A stretch of 64,000 nt of DNA, taken from Nemopilema nomurai. Lineage: Eukaryota > Cnidaria > Scyphozoa > Rhizostomeae > Rhizostomatidae. Where the stretch lies: assembly GCA_003864495.1 (NCBI GenBank), contig ML133422.1, positions 3,243,933 through 3,307,932 of the forward strand. The letters run 5' to 3'. Shown here piece after piece: positions 20,969 through 33,100 of this stretch (its first letter is position 1; the number at the start of each line of letters is the position of its first letter). The position numbers and the translations under genes were made by a program. Under the pieces are notes generated by a model that was not told the origin of the DNA, searched no databases, and was given only the letters and a program-made list of their open reading frames with translations.

Positions 20969-23149
20969 GCTTCTAATATTTGGTGTCTGTTTACATGGAG
21001 GGAATATAGGCAGTATCATGTTGATTGGTTATTGGTTTTAATATAATTGTTGACTCCTCTTTATTTTAAACCTAGAATCATGATGCTGGGAGAAACCGAT
21101 TCGAAGAGGGTTTTGTCCAATTCCTGGCAAACTTGAAATATTCCTGGGTTTCGTACTCAACCCCCCTGCACGATTTGCATGGAATCGAAAGCATGGCTCT
21201 ACAAAATGCCTCTTGGAGAGCCTGAGAAATGACCCTAAAGTTTATTGAGTTAGAATCTAAGTCATTAACATAAAATAATCCGTGACGGATCTCCACAAAG
21301 CTTGAAAGAGCAGTAACGAGGGGTCTATGTTCACTTATCAAATAGACGAACAGGCTTATTTCATTAATCTACTGCGTCGATTTGTAGACAAATCCAGCAA
21401 AAGAAGTTGGAAGCTGGCCCTACGACTAGAATCTAATTTAAGGGAAATAGATAAAGAGAATGCTGTGCTTGATATTTTGCTTAAAATTTTTGTAATTCGA
21501 TTACTTTCTGAGACCTTGAAGCTGAGCTTAAATTGTATTCACAGATAAGCTGGTGACAAAACTCTTATGTACATAGTATGTTTATAGCGCACTTTGAATG
21601 AAAACTCTTGTATCATAATTAACCCTAAGCAATGACGCTGGATCCATTAGCAAGCCCTCTTTGTTGAGGGCAGTATCCACTGCCAGAGACCCACTGCCGC
21701 AGTTTGTGTAAAATATTCCAACGTTCTATGTATCAAATATTGTTATGTATTCTATGCCTGGCTTAAGATGGGAGTGATTCAGAACCGCTTTTTAGAGCTT
21801 ACACCTTGAGTTGTATTTTTATACATATTGTATAAAGTTATTTATTATAAAACTAAGCAAAACTCAACCAATGTTGCAGCAAATAAATATCATAGCCATT
21901 TAGCACTTTCCTACCTTTCTGCCTACTCGAATATAGCCATATTTCTATGTAATCCCAGTCTCTATCTAAACCCCTCGCACTGCAACCCTTGTTTCCGCGA
22001 AACAACCATTCATATACGACCCTCTGTCCCCTTTCTGTTTTGACCACGTCATACATACAGTATCGCCTAATGATGGCCCTTGATTGATGTCCAAAATTCA
22101 TTTTGGTTAATCCAATATTATTATCAGTATGTATCTAACTTCAATACACATGTGGATCTTTGTTGAATCGTAGGCCTACAGTTGTTGATGACATCTTGGG
22201 ATGTTCGATATTTTTCTGTTTATTAATCAACAATCCCCTTCCAATTGTCACTAAATTAGTGTCATGTATCTTATGTCACGTTGTGATGTTATATGTCTCT
22301 ATGTTAACTATTCCTTTAAATACAGTTTTGTATCCAATTACCGATGACACCTACAAGGGATGGAAGTATCAAGAATTTTTAGTGGAAACTGTCTCTCTGA
22401 TAAAAGTCAATTCTGGAAAACTTTTGTCGCAATTTTGTGTTCTTCGAAGTTTTGCAACCCTATGGCTTTCAATTAAATTAGCAGCAATTGCAGCATATGA
22501 AAATAATGCATACCGAATTATTACTTATAAAATAGTTTGAATACCAAAATTGATTTGACTTTTTGGGAATACCAATGTATGCTCTTAAAATGGTTCCAGT
22601 AAATAGGCTGATTGTTGATGCACCCTTTTTTGTTCCTTTTCTGTTTATAGACATCTTCATTTCTACTAAACATGTTCTTGATACGTTCAGTTCTTTGCCA
22701 AGAGTCTCACAGCCTTAATCCAAAATTTTTTCGTACTGTAATTTCAACATTAATCGTGTTTTATTTAGTAATCGTTGTTTTTCGTTAGTTTATTGTATTG
22801 TCCAGCTAATTCTACGTCCTATGTATCGTTATATACTCTTGGATGCTGTAGAAAATGTATATGAAATTAAGCATACAAATTTTAGTAAAAGCATTTGACA
22901 AATTTCAATATGCCTCTCTGAACTTATAAATCTTGCTCAAGCATATTGCACTAATAAATGCAACTTCTATTCGAGCTTCGAAGTCTTTGGAGGCTATTTA
23001 CTTTCTTATCGGCCTTGCTTTTGGATTCAAACAGAGGGAGCCTCTTTTTGTTGAAATTCTTCATGTGAGGAGACACCATACTAGCACGTTTAAAAGTTCT
23101 GGTTGCAATACTGAAGCGAAAACTGCCTCCCCAGTTTTCCCCATAGGAT

Positions 23150-23420
23150 TGATTTTCTCTCTCAAAAAGACAGTTGACTGAAAGCAATTGAAAACTGGGG
23201 ATAATGTCTTGGAAGGGATCTTGTCTTTTGACTCTCAAAAGGACGGTTGTCTGAAAGCATTCGAAAACTAGGGATAATTTCTTGGAAGGGATCTTCTCTT
23301 TTGACTCTCAAAGCGACAGTTACACGTCTAAAAGCAATTGAAAACTAGAGATAATTTCCTGGAAGGGATCTTCTCTTTTGACTCTCAAAGCGACGTCTGA
23401 AAGCAATTTGAAACTCAAGG
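23150..23420. repeat. Diverged tandem repeat, unit about 70-77 bp
   Basis: The motif GAAAACT(A/G)G(A/G)GATAAT, followed by TTGGAAGGGATCTTCTC and TTTTGACTCTCAAA, recurs with starts near 23191, 23264 and 23341, and a partial copy near 23411. Spacing is 73, 77 and 70 bases. Read on the minus strand the units give repeated short open stretches (RVKREDPFQEI), but no start, splice context or family match supports a gene. Confidence 0.85.
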
Positions 23421-26400
23421 CAAACTTTATGGTTGTTTGCTTCAAAATGCTCAGAGAGCGTGACGTCACCTTCTGGAGCAGGTGTTTTGATGCCTTTGAG
23501 AGGCTTAGGGTTGCATTCACTGCAGTTCTGGCAATTATTTGGCATGGAGGTGCCTACCAGATATAAATATTAACTAAAGTTGACACTTCATGAAATCTTT
23601 ATGTTTTCATAAGGAACAATAATTTTGATATTCACATTTGTTTTACATGAACTCAAAGTTGTTTGCTTCTCCACAAAATCACTTAACAGGTTTGCTTTCT
23701 GTTTTTAGGTTTGCTTCTATTAAATCAGCCATTAAAAGTACCCAAAGAATTTCTCTGATTACCAAAAGGTTCAAACTGCATTGATCTGCAACGTGATATT
23801 ATTATAACAAAAATAAATGGTTTTTTGCTTTTTGAGAGGCCTTTGGGTTAGATCCATTCTTGCTCCATTTCTTTTGTCGCCGAATCTTCTTTGTCATTAT
23901 ACTTTTGCGTTAGCATGCGTTAAATTGTGAAACTGAACACTTAGAGATAGCCTTTCCACTTAAGACATCTCTTTTAGGAAACTTCATTAAAAAGGAAATG
24001 AAAATTGTCAGGAAAATTTTAAAGCACTATTCAATTGAAGGTTTAAAAAGTCGATAAGTTTTGTGAAGAAGTGATATTTTACGAGAATATTTGCGTTTGA
24101 CTAAAAAGCTGCTCTTATTCTCTTGCTGTTTGAATCATTTTTAATGAATAATACTTCATAAAAAATTGCATTCAAGTGTTAATCATTTATTATCTTAGGT
24201 TCATTTGACTACTTATGACCTATAATTCAATTTGCATCAAATTATGCTTTTGATCTTCCTCTACCATAATGGCTTTTAATAAATTTTCTCCCGCGGTTAT
24301 GGTAATCTAACTGTTTGACAACCTTTTTTGCACTATTGAAATGAAATGCTGAAATGCTCGATACAGGCAGGTGCAGAGAGAGAATGAGCACCCGTAAAAC
24401 ATTATTTAATTATCGCCATCTTTGAGATAATCTGTTTAGGCCTGCCTACCTGACCAGGGGAGAATTCTGGCACAGCCTTCCTTGAAATGGGCAAAGTACG
24501 CGGAAGAGCGATTATCTGATAGGAAATTAGTCACTGAATCTATCTCTAAAGGACATGACACAAACAAGGACTTCACCAGCTGGTTGTTATCAATCGAAGT
24601 CATTTTCACTTCAACTTGAAGAATTTAACGAGTATTTGTTTCGTCGTTTGTTCATGACTTGTTGTTCATACTGAATGACCTACTTTCACAATCAACCTTA
24701 AATACCAAAAAAATAATTTTAGATTAGGCTTTGCAAACCTTGTCATTTGATAAAATCTTGCTTATCACTTAGTGTAGCCCAATAGTAGAAGAGTGAGTCC
24801 TTCAAGATGACAACGTACAATGATATGTTTTGTGATAGATCAATCTATTAAGTTACTAGTCAGTGTTTGATATCATCAAACTGAGGTCTGTTTAGTGCAG
24901 GTTGGTTTATCAAGACCAGACACATCATTTTGAGTTTGGGATAAAAGAATTCGTGGCCAAAACATAGGTTGATAAAACTCAGCAAGCACAAATGTCGATG
25001 TAGAGAATGTTTTTTGAAGAAGCAACTTTTTGTAGAGGGAGATGCGTTGTTTTAGGTTCAGAAGTTTGTCTCCAAGAAAGAAATTCAAGAAGAAAGCTGC
25101 AAGTGCTAACAACAATGACAGCAGAGATTGCAGCATTAGCTGTTGCTTCTGCGTTCCTACCAACAGCTCATGCCTGGCATTTGAAAATGCATCCAACGTA
25201 GAACAGTCGGTAAGTGAATTTCAAGAGATTTTTTAATTCCAATTATCGGCTTCCCTTGACAGAGGCAAACAATGGAGAGGCATTCATCGCCAGCAATCTT
25301 CGATTTTTAGTATCTGGGAACAGTAACGGCAATAAGATTGGTTTGAAAGGCAGGCATTTTGTGGCATTACCAAAACCAAAGCTAATGCCAGTCTAAATCC
25401 CTATTGCAAAATTGGCAAAATGATTGCAAAAGGGGCACCAAAGAGCACAAAATCCGGAACACATCTATCAATAAGTTATCAAGTGGTTGAGTCCACTTGC
25501 AAATCACCATAAAAGAATTAGATGCATTCCATGTAGAATGCACACAAACTTGAAACATTTACGGTGTTCAATTTGTTATTTAAATTAAGTTAGTTTTAGC
25601 ATCTTTGCATCTGATTCAATGAGGCCATCCGCATCAATGCGCTTCCTTGGATAACTGCAAAGAGCCACACACATTAATGGATGAATGCCAGTATGTGGTT
25701 TTCTGTAAACTCTCTTTACGTTCAGTTGATGCTAGAAGCTGCACTACCCATCATGTTTTGAAATCAAATTGATAATTGCTACAGAAATTAAGCCTTTCTT
25801 TTCACAACCTGAGCAAGAGTGTTTCTTTGAAATGGCGCAATCGCTAGATCCAGCAAAAGACGTCTATACAATTAAGGAACCTCTTCGTTTATGGCGAACA
25901 GAATCAAAACAGGCAGTAAAATTTGCATTCAGAATGATCTTCGTATCGCAGTTAGGTATGCTGGAATTTTAGCTTTGAACATGAAAAGAAGCTGATGCCT
26001 TCCCTTCAAGCTGTTCTTCGTTGTAAAGTGTTGAATAATGCAGTTGTTCCTCACTCAACACACAGTACTTCCCACTTCCACAAACTTTTCACGTAAACGC
26101 TCTCGGTTGTATACCGCATGCTAGTAGTTGTGATAAATCCAGAAGGATCTCAGTTGTGATGACGTAAAAGTTTAGGACAAAACATGAATATTGCAAAAAC
26201 GATCCGTCTAGGCCTTCCGTAATGTGATTAGAAGAGAATGCACAGTCAGACCTTCGCTTACAAACTTAATGAATACAGAACTATCAGCATTAAACAAAGA
26301 GTATTTTATGTTTACAGGTACATATTCAAAGTGTCCTGGGGAAATGGGATCGGCGAAGTCGTTAAAGAAGATAAAGAAAATCAAGTCATTTTCTACTTGC

Positions 26401-27057
26401 AACGCAGTAAAAGATGAGCCCGTGCGCCAGATTTATTCCTTTCTTAGTAATCCTCACAAAATTGTACTTTTTCATATGATTCATTTGCTTTCTGTTAATT
26501 CATATTTCTTAAGAATTTGCCGTTTCTGTTTATTATCCTGTTCTTTCGGAGTTAGAAAACATGAAACTGATTGAGCTTAGTCAAAGTTTTCATGATTACA
26601 ATGTTATAAATACTCTGCCTTATCGTTACAAGATAGAAGAAACAATGCGAGTTTAACAATCTTCTTAAAAGCATTCATAATTCAATAATCATTATCTCAG
26701 CCAACTCAAAAGATCATATCTGCATACAAATTTCATTCTCTTGTTAAAGACCCATTAGTGAATTCAACATATGTATACTGTGATCGGAAGATGACATGTT
26801 TGTTCAAATGAGCAACGAGTCCCCTTCCAAAGTTCATTAAAATTTTATTCAAGCTGAATCACAGTTACACCGGTGATATGTACGGATGTAGCTAAGTGGG
26901 CTGGGATCCGTTTGGCTGGGTGACTCCCTCTCAGTGCCCCACCGTTTCCGCTCAGCAGGCGTCACTGTTTTCATTTCCCCTAAAATTGCCTCTTAGGGGC
27001 AAAACAAAGGGATGAATAAGAGGCTGCGGTTCTTTGACTGTGGGAGAATTATCTTTC

Positions 27058-27068
27058 AAGATGGCGGT
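27058..27068 (+). promoter_or_regulatory. YY1-like element near zinc-finger gene promoter
   Basis: AAGATGGCGGT matches the YY1 consensus AAGATGGCGGC at all but the last base, in the orientation typical of sites just downstream of transcription starts. It lies 117 bases before the predicted start codon at 27185. The ATG inside it opens a 13-codon upstream ORF (27061-27099, TAG) if the transcript includes it. Confidence 0.45.
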
Positions 27069-27099
27069 GAAAACAATGCCTGGATCTCGACCAAGCTAG
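27061..27099 (+). other. Possible short upstream ORF
   Basis: An ATG in a good context (purine at -3, G at +4) opens 12 codons followed by TAG, ending 85 bases before the predicted main start. If the mRNA begins upstream, this uORF could lower translation of the zinc-finger protein. Transcript data are lacking. Confidence 0.25.
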
Positions 27100-27184
27100 G
27101 TCGATCGTAAAATAGGCAGTATACTCAACAATGTCTCAAAACATCAAATATAAACACTTGATAATAGTTTTTAGGCTATAGGTA

Positions 27185-30100
27185 ATGTCTTGGCGTGGTG
27201 GAACGATGGTTCAGTACGAAGCAGGCATCAATAGAATACGGCCGAAGTTGCGATTGAAGAAAGGCCCCCTACGGTCCTTGAAGGGGAAGGGAAGGTAATG
27301 GCCTCTCTTTTACAGCTGCTGATCGGTTTATCAGTTTAGGCTTATACATTATTTTCATCTCTTTTACACTGTTTGATATTTTTTGTATTTTTTTGCATTT
27401 CAAGTACCTGGAACAATGTCGATAATATTTATTTAACCCTTCGAAAACCCTTGCCCGTCCCTGTGATGCCGTTTGTATCCGCTTCGCTCGCAGTAATTTT
27501 TGATCTCTCGTTTCTAGGCCAAGCTGTTACCACTGTGATCAAAAGTTCCATTCAGAATTTTGTCGGCGATTGATATTACGGAATGCCAGAATAAGGAAAG
27601 TGTTAGGGTCAAAATATGAATGCCTAACTTGTCGTAAAAGATTTAAGGAGATCGCAAATTTCTTGCTTCATCGTACCCTCCACGAGCTCCCACAACTGCA
27701 AAATGGAGTCAATAACAACTTATTGCCATCCAAAATAAGAAGAAACTCAGGAATAAAGGAGTCTTTCGAGACTGAAGGCGTTTTGAAATCAACTGAGGTG
27801 ATTAATTACGGGAGACGCGATATAACTAGATCACATTATGAAGTTGACCCCGCGATAGAATCAAAACAAGGAAAGTATGGCTGCCCCAGTGAAAAAGCCC
27901 TCCAGCCAACTGGTGCGAGGAAAAGAAAAGGAGGATTACAAATTCAGTGTGAGTATCGAGTTTCTTCTAGTTACTTTTAGGACTAATCATTTACGTCTTT
28001 CTTTTCCAATAACAGTTCGACTTAAGGATAGTAATTTTTTCCTTACCCCATAAAATAACTTTCTGAATTTTTCGTGTTTTAAGGATTCAGAATTTGTAAC
28101 GAAGACTTTCGAACAAAAGGGCAGCTGTTTTTAGGGGCATCGATTTTGGCAGCTCAACGGGGCTATCAAATTATTGATTTGGTTGAAGTTGAAGTCGAAA
28201 TCCCGAATTTTTACCGGCGCGGCGATGTTTTTGGTGAGAAACTGAATGACGTTTCGGGCGGAAATTCCACCCTTGTTTTTCGGCTTACTGAGTGGCAAAA
28301 GTATGCCCGCCTTTCAATTAAATTACATAAGGCAATCGTAAGCTTTTGTTCCAATCACTTTGCTTGGGTGCTTTGTGTTTTCATATTTCACTGGGATGAT
28401 TTCCACCCCCTGGGAACAGTTTCATCCTCGGTGCCACAATACGGGGAATTGAACCGTAGGGTTATTTCACAGGGGGCTGTTTGCCACATAAAAGCACAGT
28501 TTGTAAGCGGTTTGGCGATAAATACATTTTCTTTTTTTCCAAGAAGAAATCTTATCTTTTGTGTAACAAGCCTGAATTACACAATTTAAATCAATTATCT
28601 CCTTTTCAGATTTTCGTGTATTTAGAAAATGCTTTTCTTTGATGTTAAACTGACTGATAAAAGCTGCCAGTAACATCAGCTGAGTTTTTATTTTTTGCCA
28701 GGTCAAGTTTTTTGTTGTTTCTTGACCTGTAGATTGCTGAATTAAATTGAGCAAATTGTTGGCATTGAAGTAATTTGACATGGTATATAATGTTGATTAT
28801 TTAAGGTTTTTTGTAAAAAGCTTGGATTGTGTTAAGAATATATTTATTTTGACGTAAAGATGATTAATTCAAAATTTGCATAAAGTCTGTAAAGAAGTTT
28901 TTCTAGATTGGTGAAATTTTTAGGTAAATAATTTGAATTCTTGGAAGGGTTATCTGATTTTCGTAGCTAGCAATTTGCTCTTTCCAGACAGCTAGATCCA
29001 TCAGTTTCTTTATATCCAGAAGAAGGCAAAAATCCTAAGTTGATTATTTGCTGGGTTTATGATTTTGGTCTTTAATAAACTGTGAAGACAAGCTCTTAAC
29101 AGAAAAACTTCATAGATAATACATTGACATGACGCTATACATCATAAAGAATAAATGGCTTTAGATGTGTACTGGAAAAAGTAAGCATTTGTTTTCATCT
29201 AAGGATAGTGTTTTTAGGACTAAAAGTTTTTGTACATCACACTTATCTTAGCTCCAAGCTTATGTTTCCTTTTTGCTTACCTTATTAATTGTCTTTGTGA
29301 CTTGTTTCAATTGCTTGTTGTCTCTTTTATACTAAGAACAAAATGCAAGCCTATTTTCTATTTTTCAATAATTTTTTTCAGATCTTTCATTTATTCTTAA
29401 AATTTTAAGCTTCTAGAATGCATCAACACTAACGAGTAATTATATATATACCTACAAGTATTTATATATACCTACAAATTTTTTCCTAATTTTCTTGGTT
29501 GTGCCATTTTTAGTTTCCTTTTTCAGATGGTTTTCTTATTGTTTTTTTGTAAATGAAAATAATTTTCCAATCATGATTTATATTTTGTTTTTATTTTACA
29601 ATGCTGGTTTGAACCTAAATAATAATTCCATATCTGACATGAAAATACAAAACATGACTTCTTGTTGCCAAATTGTAAAACAAATTAACTGTATATATAT
29701 ATAATTAATATCAGTTAGCCTGAGTTGTAATTATAGCTAATTGAAAGGCTTCCTTCTATGGAGCCTTCTTCTTTCTTATTAATGCTAATGATCAAATTAA
29801 GGTTTTGAATATGGCAAAGTTAGATTGACTTCTAAGTTGGCTAAATAATTTGATGATTATTCTTAAAAGGTACAAAAAATTGCTGTTATTCAATTATTAC
29901 TCCCTGTAACTCTAAATAACTGTTAACCCTTCCCTGAAGTTGGTGGAAAAGCAAATAGTCCAAAGATTTCATAATATTCATAACATTATCAACTTTCTAC
30001 TCTATGTCCAGAATAAGTTATTTTTTGTGTTTTGTTTATTGTTAACATTTCAGTATAAACTTGTTTGTTCCTATGAGTGTTTATTATGTTTCACACATTT

Positions 30101-33100
30101 TTAAGAGCATTGGAAGAATTATGTTACTTAAGTTCAAACAGCCAATGCACCCAAGGTATTCTGTTTGCTAATCTGTAAATAAATCACAAAGTTTTTAAAG
30201 AAAGCTGAAGAAGCTTTACTTAGTATTTTGTTTTTATAAAATACGTAAGAAGTAAGGAATTTATTCTTTTTGATTGGGCTGTGCTCAAAAAGCCTTTTAA
30301 TGCAAGAAAAACAGTTTTTCCAACTTAACAGTTGCAAGTAAAATTCTTATTTGCTTTGTGAGAATCATTCAGCTAATGAGTTTTTTTGAGCATTTAAACC
30401 TTTGTGTACCACCTAGATTTTAACCCAAAAGAACCAAGTGGCAAAACAAGTGAGACTTAATCCCTGCCAAATTACACACATCATCTATTTTTAATGAGTT
30501 AAATCATCAAAATCAGTGACCCATCTTTGAAGTCTAAACTTTTACTGCTATTTTTAGATTTCTGGTAAAACTAGGATCAGTGCTTGTAATAAAGTAAACT
30601 AGACAACAATAATTTTCAGGCATACTTGTTTTAATTTCAAGTGGAAAAATAAGTCAGGCTTCTGTCTCTAGCAAGTCAATTTTTAGCTTACAATTGGTAT
30701 AGCAATCATTTTGTAATTGCTCGGTTTTGGTAAATATGATTTCATGAAAAAGTCATGAACAAGAAGCTTTGGTCTTCAAAGGTCTATTGATAGACATGTC
30801 ATATATATTGTCAATATTTAGTTGAATAAGATTTTCGTATTCCTTGTCTTTGATGGGTGTACATATATTTAATACTTTTGAAAAAAATGCACCCCTGTTG
30901 TTTAATGAAAATTTTTTGTACTCCCTGTCATCATTTGTTATTCAATAGCAACAATACTTCAGGAAAGTTAGGCAAACAGTCACATGTCTGTTGAAAAATA
31001 GCTAAAGTTTAATGTCCCATGATTTCTCCCATGAATCAGTTAGGAGAAAGGCTTAATTAATCATAGATCAAAAGAAAGCTATCACAGAACATGATTAAGC
31101 ATATAAGTCATACATTCTTTCAGTTGTGATGAGTCAAAGGTTCAAGTAATTAATGAATTATTCAAACGTCAGTCGTCATAGTTTAAACAATCAAGTCTTT
31201 GTTTGATGAGCACTTCGTCTCTTAGCATAATTGCCACTGTAAATGTTATGTTTAAGTGCTCGGGAACTTTTTTTGTGGGATTTTAAAGAGCCAAATTGTG
31301 ATGCCAATTAATTATTCCTTTCATTATTTATTTATTTATTTATTTTGTCATTCGTTTTACATTTCTATATTGACTCTAGGCATTTTGTTAGACTTAACAT
31401 AATGTTTATATAAGTAAAGAGCATATTGGCAGACGATTCTAGGTTGTGGTTTAACGCAGTTTAGTTGAGCTGCAGTGCAATTGCATGTTATTCGTGGGAC
31501 AAAGTCGTGTATATCCAGACCTCGAGGCGAAAAATCAATTCTACTCGATAGGCTTAGTCAATTACGGTGGGTTTCTCGACTGTCCTCGTAGAAGGAAGGG
31601 TCTGGAGGTCTTCTCCAGAACATATTAGCAATAATCATTACACATTGCCATCAAATGAACTCCGTGTCAAGTTTGCATTTTCTCTGTTTACTAACTATCC
31701 TACGTCATCCTTGCCCGATGCAATAATTTCCTTTCAGCTTCTAGCGGGTCCCTTTCAATGGTACACTTGAACTATTGGCGACAAATTTTGCAAAATAGTC
31801 ACTTCATGTTGAAATGTGTTGAAGGTCCAGCGCCCTTCTCTAGTGCGTTTGCAATAGAACTGCTACGACTTGCGCGTTGTCAGCGTAATACCTATCTAAA
31901 CTATTGGTACTGCAAGGGTTCGCAGTCAAGATGAGTCGCAATTCTGCTACCGTCCTAACAATGCCGCCTTTTTCGTCGTGGGTCATTTTTTGTTCACGCT
32001 GAAGTTGCGTCTGAAATTGCAAATGTTTGCATGAGTTTCTTTATTGAATTTTGGTAGGCGAAATTGGCAGATCATTACAATGTTTTTGCAGCTAGCATGC
32101 AATTGAAAATGCGCCAAAACAAGGATGAATTTCGGAACTTTCCATGCATGGTATACTCGTTTTGGCCAAGTTCAGGCAGAGCTGTACAATAGATTTTCAG
32201 GCATTTGTAATCTAGACAGGTCATATTTTGGCTTGGAGGCACAGGTGCTGACCACACTCGAAAGGCAGGGGGGCAGGCACAAGACGTGGACAAAGCTTCG
32301 AGCCTCCTGTTGAGTTACTTTCAAGGGCAGGTGATCCTTCGCTGGATATTACACTAAAACTTTTGCATAAATGAGATCACTGTCTATTGGTCCTAGGTAT
32401 TTGGCTATTGGGTTTGCACATATGATGCATGCCAGAGCGAGCTGTATGCACTTACGGAGCTATGAGATCTCAGAATCATGCAGTTCTGGTTGAACTGTCG
32501 CTAAGACTCTCGTTGTCACACGCAGTAGACAAAACTGCACAAACCTAGCCTGCATTGTGGATGCTGCCACATTAATATTTGACATATATCCGATTGTTTG
32601 AAATCTCCAAACCCGGCTGAAACAACACGCAGAGAGTTTGCTTTAATGTGGAGGTGCCCTCTTGTACAACCCAGTTTTATTGTTATGCTCCTTCTGGGTT
32701 TCCATTTAGATTGGTAATGGTTCTTACCTTTTCTTGGTGGAGTAAGACTGCATTTCGTCGAAATCTAAGAACGGTCTTATGAGTATTGATGGCAGATTTC
32801 ACGGCAAAGGGCTGGAGATATGAAAGCAAAAAGAGTGTCCAAAGCCATATAGGTAAGTGTTCTTTTCCGATCTTGCTCCAGGCTCTACCTTTTCAAGAAA
32901 CACACATTGTTTCTTTTCGGCTTGTTTGTCGCCGTCTCCCTGTCCAAAGTTCGCGTCAACGTGCCTGTAAATGCGGCAAAGAGTCATCGGCTTTAAATCA
33001 CGAATAATTGTCGCTCCTTACATCATGTTTTCGTAAGGCAATTTTCAACGGGTTTTATTTTATTACTCGAACTTTAAACCTCAACAAAGTCTATCGTTCA

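Larger units (their letters stand above)
20474..27057. other. Intergenic region, no supported gene
   Basis: About 6.6 kb of mostly AT-rich DNA between the end of the PLAT gene and the zinc-finger promoter. The first part must hold the 3' UTR of the upstream gene; AATAAA occurs near 21880 and 22950 but I cannot choose between such signals. Open frames here are short, lack family resemblance and are not spliced into anything I recognise. It contains a decayed SINE-like segment and a tandem repeat (listed separately). Confidence 0.5.

Noticed and set aside
22160..22540. 126-residue open frame downstream of the PLAT gene
   Set aside because: AT-rich, hydrophobic by base composition, no start context or family match; probably 3' UTR or intergenic.
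24876..25400. Overlapping open frames on both strands, including a Leu-rich minus-strand one and a Cys-rich plus-strand one
   Set aside because: I considered a transposon fragment or a lost exon, but no transposase motif, terminal repeats or consistent splice phase could be seen.
26881..26960. A-box-like TAGCTAAGTGG
   Set aside because: No B box follows at the needed distance, so neither a tRNA nor a SINE can be supported.
28146..28589. 147-residue open frame after the second zinc-finger exon
   Set aside because: Only its first part is exon-like (28084-28233). The remainder runs through a GTGAGA donor and has no supporting features.
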